A DNA stretch of 20,276 nt from JAKAXS01 sp041940525 (GTDB taxonomy: Bacteria; Pseudomonadota; Alphaproteobacteria; Rhizobiales; Hyphomicrobiaceae), in the NCBI GenBank assembly GCA_041940525.1, contig JBGTSB010000053.1:1-20276 (forward strand), in the 5' to 3' direction. The translations under genes were made by a program, and so were the position numbers. The notes below the pieces were generated by a model that saw only the letters and a list, made by a program, of their open reading frames with translations, made no database searches and was not told the origin of the DNA. Positions 1 to 7,554 of the stretch are shown piece after piece (the first letter of the stretch is position 1; every line of letters starts with the position of its first letter).

Positions 1-1047
1 CACCATCCCGATCGCAATCCTGACGATCAGGACGCCGAGCAGAAGTTCAAGGAAATCAACGAAGCCTACGAGGCCCTGAAGGACCCGCAAAAACGCGCGG
101 CCTACGACCGCTTCGGTCATGCCGCGTTCGACGGCGCGCGTGGCGGCCCCGGTGCGCACGGCTTCGGACCCGAATTCGCGACCTCCATGTCGGATATCTT
201 CGACGATCTGTTTGGCGAATTCATGGGCGGCCGGCGCGCACGCACCGGCGGACGCGAGCGCGGCGCGGACCTGCGCTACAACATGGAGATCACCCTGGCG
301 GAAGCCTACCAAGGCAAGTCCGCTCAGATCCGGGTGCCAACCTCTGTCGCTTGTGAGACCTGTTCCGGCACAGGTGCGAAGGCCGGAACCAAGCCTAAAA
401 CCTGCCCAACCTGCGGCGGCGTAGGCAAGGTCCGCGCCTCGCAAGGCTTCTTCACCATCGAGCGCACCTGCCCCGGCTGTCATGGCCGCGGCGAAGTTAT
501 CAGCGACCCGTGCGCCGATTGCTCCGGTACCGGCCGCGTCACCAAGGAACGCACGCTCTCCGTCAACATCCCAGCCGGCGTCGAAGACGGCACACGCATT
601 CGCCTGGCCAATGAGGGCGAAGCCGGCCTACGTGGCGGCCCGACCGGCGACCTGTACATCTTCCTATCCGTGACACCGCACGAGTTCTTCCAGCGCGACG
701 GCGCCGACATCTTCTGCAAGGTTCCGATCTCGATGACGACCGCCGCCCTCGGCGGACAAGTCGAGGTGCCCACGGTCGACGGCGAGAAGACCCGCGTGAA
801 GATCCCTGAAGGTAGCGAGAGCGGCAAACAGTTCCGCCTGAAGGGCAAGGGCATGCCGGTGCTGCGCTCCAAGATCAAGGGCGACATGTACATTCAGGTC
901 GATGTCGAAACGCCGAAGAATTTGACACGCAAACAGCGCGAACTGCTCGAAGAGTTCGACCGGCTAAGCCACAAGGGCACCAGCCCCGAAAGTTCAGGGT
1001 TCTTCGCGCGCATGAAGGATTTCTTCGAAGGCAAGGCCAACAGCTAA
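1..1047 (+). CDS. dnaJ: Chaperone DnaJ, 5'-truncated by window edge
   Basis: DnaJ is the Hsp40 co-chaperone that delivers unfolded clients to DnaK and stimulates its ATPase in the cytosol. The frame is open from base 1, so roughly the first 30 residues lie outside the window; 348 residues are visible. The HPD motif of the J domain is at visible residues 2-4, followed by the end of the J domain (KEINEAYEALKDPQKRAAYD). A short Gly-rich stretch with GPGAHGFGP follows, then four CxxCxGxG zinc-finger repeats (CETCSGTG, CPTCGGVG, CPGCHGRG, CADCSGTG) from about visible residue 118 to 180. The C-terminal client-binding domains are intact to the stop. The methionine at 187 is internal and not the start. 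This is a full type I DnaJ rather than CbpA, because the zinc region is complete. An FMN reductase gene starts 24 bases downstream. Confidence 0.97.
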   Translation, partial: HHPDRNPDDQDAEQKFKEINEAYEALKDPQKRAAYDRFGHAAFDGARGGPGAHGFGPEFATSMSDIFDDLFGEFMGGRRARTGGRERGADLRYNMEITLAEAYQGKSAQIRVPTSVACETCSGTGAKAGTKPKTCPTCGGVGKVRASQGFFTIERTCPGCHGRGEVISDPCADCSGTGRVTKERTLSVNIPAGVEDGTRIRLANEGEAGLRGGPTGDLYIFLSVTPHEFFQRDGADIFCKVPISMTTAALGGQVEVPTVDGEKTRVKIPEGSESGKQFRLKGKGMPVLRSKIKGDMYIQVDVETPKNLTRKQRELLEEFDRLSHKGTSPESSGFFARMKDFFEGKANS

Positions 1048-1071
1048 AGTCCGGCCGCAGGGAAAAATGCA

Positions 1072-1659
1072 ATGACCACGTCCGCCAAACTCTTGTTCTT
1101 CGCCGGCTCAGCTCGGGCCGGCTCCTTCAACAAGCAGCTCGCCAGGCTGGGCCGCAGCATCGCGGAAGCCAACGGCATCAGCGCGACGTTCTTGGATTTG
1201 GCTGATTACCCGATGCCGATCTATGACGGCGACTTGGAGGCAACCGAAGGCCCGCCGGAGAATGCCAAGAAGCTGTGCGCCGTCTTCGCCGAACACAACG
1301 GCATCATGATCGCCAGCCCTGAATACAACTCCGCCATCACTCCGCTGCTCAAAAACACGCTCGACTGGATGAGCCGCGTGAAGGAGGGCCAACCAAACGG
1401 AGCGGAAGTGTTCAAGACGCGCGTCTTCGCATTGTGCTGCGCCTCGCCAGGCGGCATGGGTGGCCTGCGCAGTCTCACCTCCGTCCGGCCCGTTCTCGAA
1501 CTGGGACTTGGCGCGCTCGTGCTGCCAGATCAATTCGCCGTACCGCGCGCCGGCAGCGCCTTTGATGACCAGGGCCACCTGACCAACAAGGACAGCCAGG
1601 AAGCATTGAAGCAGCTCATCCAAAAGCTTGCCCGCGCCGCGCACGTCCTTCACGGTTGA
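1072..1659 (+). CDS. NADPH-dependent FMN reductase family protein
   Basis: A flavodoxin-fold oxidoreductase of 195 residues, predicted to be cytosolic and to bind FMN and reduce it, or quinones or azo compounds, with NAD(P)H. The N-terminal strand is followed by the phosphate-binding loop GSARAGSFN (residues 12-20), the family GSxRxxSxN pattern. The second hallmark SPEYNSAITPLLKNTLDW (82-99) contacts the flavin ring and forms the dimer interface. Length matches the family (about 180-200). The ATG at 1072 follows AGGGAAAAATGCA, an acceptable ribosome site. It lies 24 bases after dnaJ and 20 bases before the preferred pyrF start, so the three are probably co-transcribed. The true substrate cannot be told from sequence. 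A ChrR/YieF-like quinone or chromate reductase role is possible. Confidence 0.9.
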   Translation: MTTSAKLLFFAGSARAGSFNKQLARLGRSIAEANGISATFLDLADYPMPIYDGDLEATEGPPENAKKLCAVFAEHNGIMIASPEYNSAITPLLKNTLDWMSRVKEGQPNGAEVFKTRVFALCCASPGGMGGLRSLTSVRPVLELGLGALVLPDQFAVPRAGSAFDDQGHLTNKDSQEALKQLIQKLARAAHVLHG

Positions 1660-1679
1660 GCCGGAGCCTGCGCAATACC

Positions 1680-2387
1680 ATGGCCACCGCCGACGACAGC
1701 CTGATCGTAGCGCTCGACATGCCAGACGCCAGCCAGGCGCTGGCCGTCGTCAATCAACTCTCGGGCGCCGTCTCATTTTACAAAGTCGGCCTAGAGCTCT
1801 TATTTGGTGGCGGGCTGCAACTTGCTTCGCAATTGAAGAGCAACGGCAATCGCGTCTTCCTAGATATGAAGCTGCTCGACATCGCCACCACGATGCAACG
1901 CGCCGTGGCCAACATCGCCGAGCTTGATCTCGATTTCCTGACAATTCACGGCCACGACGAAAAGACCATCAAGGCCGCAGTCGCGGGCCGCGGTTCGTCT
2001 AACCTCAAACTGCTGGCCGTCACCGTACTCACGAGCCTCACGGCGGAGGACCTGAAACAGCAAGGCACCCAGATGTCGCCGGAAGACCTTGTGCTCCATC
2101 GCGCGCGCCTCGCCTTCGACAACGGCTGCGACGGTGTCATTGCATCAGGCCAGGAGGCGGCACGCATCCGCGCCGCCACGTCTCCGGATTTTCTCATCGT
2201 CACACCAGGCATCCGGCTTCCCGGCAGCGCCGCGGACGATCAGGAGCGCGTCATGACACCGGAACGCGCCATCTCCGCCGGTGCGAACCACATCGTCGTC
2301 GGCCGCCCAATCACCCAAGCGGAAGACCGGGCGGCAGCCGCTGCCTTGTTCCAACAGCAGATCAAAGAAGCACGCGCCAGTCATTGA
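1680..2387 (+). CDS. pyrF: Orotidine 5'-phosphate decarboxylase
   Basis: PyrF converts OMP to UMP, the last step of de novo pyrimidine synthesis, in the cytosol. The catalytic Asp-x-Lys-x-x-Asp motif reads LDMKLLDIATTM, with D62, K64 and D67 counted from the ATG at 1680; the usual form is DLKFHDIPNT. Other family residues are ALDMP (D13), FYKVG (K35), and the phosphate-binding C-terminal part with VTPGIRLPG and HIVVGRPI. The frame is also open from a TTG at 1656 that overlaps the preceding stop codon. I prefer the ATG at 1680, since it gives 235 residues, the normal length, and has GGAG 11-14 bases upstream. It sits in the dnaJ-led run of genes, a context seen in other alphaproteobacteria. 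Confidence 0.95.
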   Translation: MATADDSLIVALDMPDASQALAVVNQLSGAVSFYKVGLELLFGGGLQLASQLKSNGNRVFLDMKLLDIATTMQRAVANIAELDLDFLTIHGHDEKTIKAAVAGRGSSNLKLLAVTVLTSLTAEDLKQQGTQMSPEDLVLHRARLAFDNGCDGVIASGQEAARIRAATSPDFLIVTPGIRLPGSAADDQERVMTPERAISAGANHIVVGRPITQAEDRAAAAALFQQQIKEARASH

Positions 2388-2421
2388 GCTGGACAATCGA
2401 AACGTAAAAAGGAGAAACGCC

Positions 2422-2709
2422 ATGCCGAAGGGCTACGTCATCGCCCACGCAACCGTGACAGACCCCGAGAAGTGGGGCCAGTACGTTGAGAAGTCGAAAG
2501 TCGCGCTTGAGAAGTACGGCGGAAAGCGCATCGTCGGCGGCGGCAAGTCCGAAGTCATGGAAGGCAACGGCACGCCACGCAACGTGGTGATCGAGTTCGC
2601 CAGCTACGAAGACGCACACGGTTACGCCACGAGCCCCGAATACGCCGAAGCCAAGGCCCTCCGCCAAGGCGCCGGCACCATCGACATCACCATCGTCGAA
2701 GGCACTTAA
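2422..2709 (+). CDS. DUF1330 domain-containing protein
   Basis: A 95-residue protein of the DUF1330 family, a small ferredoxin-like (dimeric alpha/beta barrel) fold with no settled function. The family pattern is clear: a starting strand MPKGYVIAHATVTDPEKWGQ, a central GGGKSEVMEG turn, then VVIEFASYEDAHGYATSPEY and a closing strand TIDITIVEG. The frame is open further upstream to 2281, inside pyrF, but the ATG at 2422 has a strong ribosome site (AAGGAGAAACGCC) and gives exactly the family length. It starts 34 bases after pyrF and is likely the last gene of that transcript, since the next gene is on the other strand and ends 11 bases away. No catalytic residue can be assigned. Confidence 0.9.
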   Translation: MPKGYVIAHATVTDPEKWGQYVEKSKVALEKYGGKRIVGGGKSEVMEGNGTPRNVVIEFASYEDAHGYATSPEYAEAKALRQGAGTIDITIVEGT

Positions 2710-2720
2710 GAACCAGCCAT

Positions 2721-3380
2721 CTAGACCGGCGTCTTCGACTGACCGCGCGCGTTTTGCTCCACGGCATAGTAAGCCCACAAGAGGCGCGCGGCGACGCCAC
2801 GCCACGGACGCCAGCGCTCGCTGATCTCCGTGAGAGCCGACGCGCTAGGCTTTTCCTCCAAACCAAGCACGCGGCCACACGCAACCTGCAGCGCCAGATC
2901 ACCCGGCGCCCACGCATCCGCGCGGCCAAGCGCGAACATCAAAAAGATATCGGCCGTCCATGGACCAACACCGTGGATCTTTACGAGACGCTGTCGCACA
3001 TCATCGTCTGACATGACGCTCAGCGCTGCGAAGTCTAACGTGCCGCACTGGGCTTCCTTGGCGATCGCCTTCAACGTTTTGATCTTCGCGCCCGACAATC
3101 CCGCCTTTGCGAGCGTCGCAGGCCTCCGCCGGACAACCGACTCTGCCGTCACCGGCCCAAGCGCCTCAAACCGCCGCCAGATCGCTCCAGCACTGGCTAT
3201 GGAAAGCTGTTGGCCGGCAACAATTCGCGCCAACGCCGCAAAATCCGCCTCATAGCGGCGCAGCGGCGGATCGCCCGCCAAGTCATGCGCGGCCCGCAGT
3301 GCCGGGCAAGCACGCCGCAAATAGCGCACGCCGGCGCGGATATCCTTCTCGCAAACGATGATTTTGGCCGATGCGACCAT
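2721..3380 (-). CDS. DNA-3-methyladenine glycosylase, AlkA/HhH-GPD type
   Basis: Removes alkylated bases such as 3-methyladenine from DNA by cutting the N-glycosidic bond, the first step of base excision repair. The 219-residue protein holds the helix-hairpin-helix plus Gly/Pro-rich loop LVKIHGVGPWTADIFLMFAL (residues 132-151), followed by the catalytic aspartate in WAPGDLALQ (D161). The early part has the usual VAGQQLSIASA helix (54-64). It lacks the N-terminal beta domain of E. coli AlkA (282 aa) and so matches the shorter AlkA class common in alphaproteobacteria. The start is an ATG with only a weak ribosome site. It converges with the DUF1330 gene and diverges from gluQ. A full-length Ada, the activator of alkA in E. 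coli, is encoded at 17555-18628. Confidence 0.92.
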   Translation of the reverse strand: MVASAKIIVCEKDIRAGVRYLRRACPALRAAHDLAGDPPLRRYEADFAALARIVAGQQLSIASAGAIWRRFEALGPVTAESVVRRRPATLAKAGLSGAKIKTLKAIAKEAQCGTLDFAALSVMSDDDVRQRLVKIHGVGPWTADIFLMFALGRADAWAPGDLALQVACGRVLGLEEKPSASALTEISERWRPWRGVAARLLWAYYAVEQNARGQSKTPV

Positions 3381-3466
3381 CCGGCATACTCGCTATCAAA
3401 CACTCAAGTCCGCACAATCATCCGGTTATCGCGCGCCACAACCGCCAATGATGGAACCAGCTGGCA

Positions 3467-4363
3467 ATGACTACGGCAACAACCTTTGACCCGCCAGCGG
3501 TCTTCCGCTTCGCGCCAAGTCCAAATGGCGCGCTGCATCTGGGCCATGCCCTTTCGGCGCTCACCACCTATTCCATGGCCAAGCGCCTCAACGGCCGCTT
3601 CCTCGTCCGCATTGAAGACATCGACACCGTGCGCTGCCGCCAAGAGCACATCGACAATTGCCTTGCCGATCTCGCCTGGCTCGGCCTGACCTGGGAAGAA
3701 CCGGTCCTGCGTCAGTCGGAGCATTTCAAAGACTACGCCGCTGCAGCCGGACGTCTCCACGATAGGGGTCTGCTCTATCCTTGCTTTGCGACACGGCAGG
3801 AAATCGCGGACGCGAAGATACCAGACGCTGTCGATCCCGACGGTGCACCCATCTATCCAGGCCTGCACAAGTCGATGACGCCGGACGAAGCACGCGCGCG
3901 CATCGCCGCCGGCCAGCCGTATGCCCTGCGCCTCGACATGACCGCAGCCATGCGCGAGGCCCAGCGACGCCTGGGGTCAACTGACCTGACGTTCCAAGAG
4001 ATCGACGAGACGGGAACCACGAAAACTCACCTTTGCAAACCCGATCGCTGGGGCGACACCATCGTTATCCGAAAAGACACCCCGGCCAGCTACCACCTCG
4101 CCGTCGTCGTGGACGATGCCCGCCAGGGCATCACGCACGTCACCCGCGGTATGGACCTGTTTGCCGCCACCGATCTCCACCGGCTGCTGCAGGTGCTGCT
4201 GGAATTTCCGGCTCCGTTGTACCACCATCACCGCCTGATCACGGGCGTGGATGGCCGTAAGCTGGCCAAAAGCGCAGGCGATACTTCGCTCGCCCATCTG
4301 AGGCAGCAAGGCATCACCCCGGCCCAAATCTACGATATGGTCGGGTTGCCGAGGCCAGCTTAG
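3467..4363 (+). CDS. gluQ: Glutamyl-Q tRNA(Asp) synthetase
   Basis: GluQRS is a paralogue of the glutamyl-tRNA synthetase catalytic core. It activates glutamate and attaches it to queuosine at position 34 of tRNA(Asp), without charging the 3' end. At 298 residues it lacks the anticodon-binding domain, which separates it from GltX. Class I signatures are FAPSPNGALHLGHA (15-28, HIGH variant HLGH), the RIEDID motif (48-53), and DGRKLAKS (262-269, KMSKS variant). In E. coli GluQRS zinc is held by three Cys and a Tyr. Here only C106 (YPCFA) and Y130 of that site are kept, and the final Cys position reads YPGLH, so the zinc site looks lost, as in many alphaproteobacterial members. The ATG is 86 bases from the divergent AlkA gene. 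Confidence 0.95.
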   Translation: MTTATTFDPPAVFRFAPSPNGALHLGHALSALTTYSMAKRLNGRFLVRIEDIDTVRCRQEHIDNCLADLAWLGLTWEEPVLRQSEHFKDYAAAAGRLHDRGLLYPCFATRQEIADAKIPDAVDPDGAPIYPGLHKSMTPDEARARIAAGQPYALRLDMTAAMREAQRRLGSTDLTFQEIDETGTTKTHLCKPDRWGDTIVIRKDTPASYHLAVVVDDARQGITHVTRGMDLFAATDLHRLLQVLLEFPAPLYHHHRLITGVDGRKLAKSAGDTSLAHLRQQGITPAQIYDMVGLPRPA

Positions 4364-4392
4364 GCAATTTGTCGCCAATAATTTATGATGCG

Positions 4393-4408
4393 TTAACAGG
4401 AAGATAAC
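4393..4408 (+). promoter_or_regulatory. CtrA-like box upstream of the DUF1287 gene
   Basis: The bases read TTAA, seven bases (CAGGAAG), then ATAAC. This differs by one base from the alphaproteobacterial CtrA full site TTAA-N7-TTAAC. It lies in the short AT-rich gap between gluQ and the DUF1287 gene, 50 bases before the preferred GTG start. In this group CtrA controls cell-cycle and envelope genes, which would suit the downstream product. A single near-match in an AT-rich gap can arise by chance, so this is only a candidate. Confidence 0.3.
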
Positions 4409-4458
4409 GATTAGATTTAAACTTGAGTAGCAACAGGTTCTTTTGGAATCAGGTCCGC

Positions 4459-5982
4459 GTGAAAAAGCCAAAGCAGACAAAGCCTCGCAAGCCGAGAACC
4501 AAGCCAGCCAACCGGCAGGCCTCGGCAGCGCCTGCGCCGCATTCAACGCGCCGTCCGCCCCAAGCCTCACGTCCTCAGCCCCGGCAGACACGCCCCGCGC
4601 ACCGGCGCGCAGGTCCCACAACACTTTATCGCCAACCCAATCCGCTAAGAATCGCGGCCAGCGATGATCAGCGCACCTTCCGCCTGCTCGTCCTGCCGTT
4701 CGCGGTCCTGGCTCTGCTGCTGGCGATCATGCCGTCGCTGCACGTGTACCCCACGCTGCAGCAACTCATCGCCGAAACGCCAGTGACACCGCTGGAAGCA
4801 GTCGCCTCGATCGAGACCAAGCCTGTAGTCACTGTCACCCAGACGATCAGCTGGAACAGAGCCGGCCCTCCAACCATCAAGCTCGCCGAGGAAACGCAGG
4901 CTGCCTCCACAGCCACGGCCCCACCAAACTCAATTGCGATGGCAGCACCAAATCGGCGGGACGCGCACAGGGTCACTCGCCAACACGACCTGGCCACCGC
5001 GCCAAAGCCACCGCAATCGCAGATTGCTCAAAAGGCTCCTGAGACGGCTTTGCCAACGGTTCCGAACACGCTGACTGAGCTCCAGGCAGAACAACCCAAG
5101 CTGCTGGCAGCCGCTGCCCCAAACCGAGGGACAGCACGGTTGTCTAGCGAACATCTTGCCCTATCGCTCGTCAAAGAACGCCCACGTCTGAGACTAGCGG
5201 CGGCAATGGGCGTACCCGGCAAGCTGACCTCGAACCCGATGTGGCAACCGGCCCTACTGAGCCCGCTTTCACCTGAGCCCTACCCGATGACCTGCCCGGT
5301 TGCGGACAACGCCCCCTATGGCGGTGACACGGAATTCAGCCACATGGCAGCCGGCTCGCATCTGCCGTTTGGCGAACAACTCGCCCTCGCCGCCGCCAGT
5401 CAAACCGGCCGTCTCGTGATCTACGACGAGAAATACCGCCAGATATCCCGCGTCGGTGGCGATGTACCAGCACTCTACGGTGTCTGCACGGACCTGGTCG
5501 TGCGCGCCTATCGCATGGTCGGCGTCGACTTGCAGATGCTGTTACAGGCATCGCGCCTAGGCCGGGGTGACCACAACATCGATCATCGCCGCACGGAAAC
5601 CTTGCGCCGCTACTTCAGCCGCTACGGCGAATCCCTCACCGTCACGACATTTCCGGAAGACTACTTGCCAGGCGATATCGTGACCTACTGGCGCCCGCAA
5701 AACAGTGGCTCAAGTTCCCACATCGCCGTGGTCGCTGCCGCGACCGGCCCCTCAGGCCGGCCGATGATTATCCATAACCGCGGCTGGGGGCCACAGATCG
5801 AAGACGCGCTGTTCGTCGATCAGATCACCGGGCATTACCGCTATAACGGCGCCAAGCGTCCGTCTCTGCCCAAGCATATGCAAATTTCGAAAGCCAAACC
5901 TTTCACCGGAGCCCCAACGATCAGGCCCGCATCTTTGCAGCGTCCGCAGGAGGACACTTCCTCCTCAGAAGCCGATTTCTAA
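4459..5982 (+). CDS. Membrane-anchored DUF1287 protein with long Pro/Ala-rich linker
   Basis: The C-terminal domain (residues 304-462 from the GTG start) is DUF1287, a family in the NlpC/P60-like papain fold group. Its landmarks are the GVCTDLVVRAYRMVGVDLQ helix with C343, NIDHRR, DYLPGDIVTYW, SHIAVV with H421, IIHNRGWG with H439 and ITGHYRY. C343 and H421 fit a cysteine-histidine pair, so a cell-wall peptidase or amidase role is plausible but unproven. The first 70 residues are very basic and rich in Pro, Lys and Arg. One membrane segment (LLVLPFAVLALLLAIM, about 76-91) follows, then roughly 200 residues of low-complexity Pro/Ala/Thr. This suggests a cytoplasmic basic tail and a periplasmic enzyme on a long tether. 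The frame is open from a TTG at 4423 without a ribosome site; the GTG at 4459 has AGG five bases upstream. Simple family members are far shorter, about 200 residues. Confidence 0.85.
   Translation: MKKPKQTKPRKPRTKPANRQASAAPAPHSTRRPPQASRPQPRQTRPAHRRAGPTTLYRQPNPLRIAASDDQRTFRLLVLPFAVLALLLAIMPSLHVYPTLQQLIAETPVTPLEAVASIETKPVVTVTQTISWNRAGPPTIKLAEETQAASTATAPPNSIAMAAPNRRDAHRVTRQHDLATAPKPPQSQIAQKAPETALPTVPNTLTELQAEQPKLLAAAAPNRGTARLSSEHLALSLVKERPRLRLAAAMGVPGKLTSNPMWQPALLSPLSPEPYPMTCPVADNAPYGGDTEFSHMAAGSHLPFGEQLALAAASQTGRLVIYDEKYRQISRVGGDVPALYGVCTDLVVRAYRMVGVDLQMLLQASRLGRGDHNIDHRRTETLRRYFSRYGESLTVTTFPEDYLPGDIVTYWRPQNSGSSSHIAVVAAATGPSGRPMIIHNRGWGPQIEDALFVDQITGHYRYNGAKRPSLPKHMQISKAKPFTGAPTIRPASLQRPQEDTSSSEADF
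5948..5965 (+). repeat. Perfect 7-bp hairpin near the 3' end of the DUF1287 gene
   Basis: AGGAGGA, the loop CACT and TCCTCCT form a perfect inverted repeat inside the last codons of the gene. No T-run follows, so this is not a standard intrinsic terminator. It could stabilise the 3' end of the message, or be chance. Confidence 0.35.
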
Positions 5983-6182
5983 GCAACCAAACACGCGAAA
6001 ACATCGACTTCTTTCCCACACCTTAAGAAAAGAAATGACGTTGCATAACCAAACACTATGTTTTTGCTTGTAGATCTCAGAGAATAGATTCACCTTCTGA
6101 TCAGCCAGTATCGCATTAGCGCGGCTAAACCGTTTTGCATCGTCGCGACCTTCGAAAACGCCAGCTTTTCTTTAGGACCGAC

Positions 6183-6551
6183 ATGCAAATTCTATCGCTC
6201 ATATATTCGCAGCTCGCCAACCTCATCCAGCCGCAACAGCCCATGACAGAGGCTCGCGCGTTTGCATTCAGGCCCGCGCGCCGGATATCAGGCGAAGAAC
6301 AGATGGGCCGGCTGGCACTGTGGGCCACAAAATCCCGCAACAGCTCGAGCCAATCCAACCGCTGCCACGTTTCCGCTGAAGACCAGCTTGATGCTGCGGC
6401 ATACGCTCTCAAAGAGCTTCTCGGTGATCTGTCGAAAGTCATGGCCGTGCCGCAAATCCGCTTGGGCGCTGAACTCTATGTTCTGCCGGACCCAGCAACA
6501 CCGGCCCCGGCACGCAACGCCAGCGCGCGGATGCTGCAAAGCACCTTGTGA
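6183..6551 (+). CDS. Hypothetical protein of unknown function
   Basis: I do not recognise this 122-residue product. The ATG at 6183 has AGGA five bases upstream (TTTAGGACCGAC), and third codon positions are GC-rich as in neighbouring genes, which supports a real gene. The frame is open from 6135 but without a better ribosome site. The N-terminus (MQILSLIYSQLANLI) is a short hydrophobic helix, too short and too polar to be a clear signal peptide. The middle is basic and Ser/Asn-rich, the part DAAAYALKELLGDLSKV is probably helical, and the C-terminus is Pro/Ala-rich. It lies after an AT-richer gap (5983-6182) and 67 bases before rsmI. No domain can be assigned. Confidence 0.6.
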   Translation: MQILSLIYSQLANLIQPQQPMTEARAFAFRPARRISGEEQMGRLALWATKSRNSSSQSNRCHVSAEDQLDAAAYALKELLGDLSKVMAVPQIRLGAELYVLPDPATPAPARNASARMLQSTL

Positions 6552-6618
6552 CGAGGCCGGGCTTTCGCCATCTCCACGATGAGACTACTCTCGCCGCTGG
6601 AAAAGATAGCGAAGGCAC

Positions 6619-7545
6619 ATGTCCGCAAAACCGTCACCCGAAGAGTCCCCTCGCGACGTCAGCCGCCTGCTCGCCCGCGTTTCAGCTGAGCTGGATCGCG
6701 GCCTCGTGCAAGCGTTGCCACCTGCGCTCTATCTGGTGGCAACACCCATTGGCAACCTGTCGGATATCTCGTTGCGGGCGCTCCTCGTGCTGGCGCGGGC
6801 AGACGTCATCTATTGCGAAGATACGCGCCACAGTCGCACGCTCCTCAATCACTACGCCATCGACACGGTTCTAAAGCCCTACCACGAGCATAATGCCAGC
6901 CAACAGCGCGCCCGCGTGCTTGACGATCTCGATGCCGGTCGCGCCGTTGCCCTGATCTCCGACGCTGGAACGCCCCTGATTTCAGACCCTGGCTTCAAAC
7001 TGGTGCGCGAAGCAGCCGCAACCAATCACGACATCATCGCCATTCCCGGCGCATCCGCAGCGCTCACGGCGCTATCCTCAGCAGGCTTGCCAACAGACGC
7101 CTTCTTCTTCGCCGGATTCCTGCCGCCGCGCGATGGCGCCCGCAAGAACCGCATCAAGGCGCTATCGTCGATTCCCGGCACGCTTATTTTCTTTGAAGCA
7201 CCAACACGCATCCCGGAAACGCTGAAAGCCCTCCGCCAAGTGTTGGGCAACCGGCCCGCCGCTGTCGCCCGTGAACTCACCAAGCTTCACGAAGACCTGC
7301 GCCGTGGCTCGCTGGACGAGCTGATAGACCTATATGAAAGCGGCGAATGCCGTGGCGAGTTCGTAGTTCTCGTCGCGCCGCCTGGCCCAACATCCATTTC
7401 CGATGAGGATGTCGCGGAACAGGTGAGCACAGCGCTCGCATCAATGAGCTTGAAAGACGCCTCCAAACAGATCGCCGACGAGCTAGGCATTCCCAAAACG
7501 CGCGTCTATGAAATTGGCCTCGCGCTCAAATCGAAGAAGACGTGA
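6619..7545 (+). CDS. rsmI: 16S rRNA (cytidine(1402)-2'-O)-methyltransferase
   Basis: RsmI uses S-adenosylmethionine to methylate the 2'-OH of C1402 in the ribosomal decoding centre. It belongs to the tetrapyrrole (SAM uroporphyrinogen-III) methyltransferase fold. Signatures are LYLVATPIGNLSDISLRAL (37-55), DVIYCEDTRHSRTLL (62-76), ALISDAGTPLISDPGF (111-126) and IPGASAALTALSSAGLPTD. The later segment GTLIFFEAPTRI is also typical. At 308 residues it carries an N-terminal extension of about 35 residues compared with E. coli RsmI (286), which is common in the Hyphomicrobiales. The ATG has GAAGG just upstream. It heads the run rsmI-yraN-gshB-comM, with yraN starting 9 bases after its stop codon. 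Confidence 0.96.
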   Translation: MSAKPSPEESPRDVSRLLARVSAELDRGLVQALPPALYLVATPIGNLSDISLRALLVLARADVIYCEDTRHSRTLLNHYAIDTVLKPYHEHNASQQRARVLDDLDAGRAVALISDAGTPLISDPGFKLVREAAATNHDIIAIPGASAALTALSSAGLPTDAFFFAGFLPPRDGARKNRIKALSSIPGTLIFFEAPTRIPETLKALRQVLGNRPAAVARELTKLHEDLRRGSLDELIDLYESGECRGEFVVLVAPPGPTSISDEDVAEQVSTALASMSLKDASKQIADELGIPKTRVYEIGLALKSKKT

Positions 7546-7554
7546 TCGACCACG

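Noticed and set aside
1108..1653. 181-residue antisense frame inside the FMN reductase gene
   Set aside because: The sense strand carries all flavodoxin motifs; the antisense product has none.
3977..4624. 215-residue minus-strand open frame across the gluQ 3' end and the start of the DUF1287 gene
   Set aside because: It overlaps the conserved KLAKS end of GluQRS and shows no domain; a shadow frame.
5948..5965. AGGAGGA/TCCTCCT hairpin as an intrinsic terminator
   Set aside because: It is inside the coding region and not followed by a U-run.
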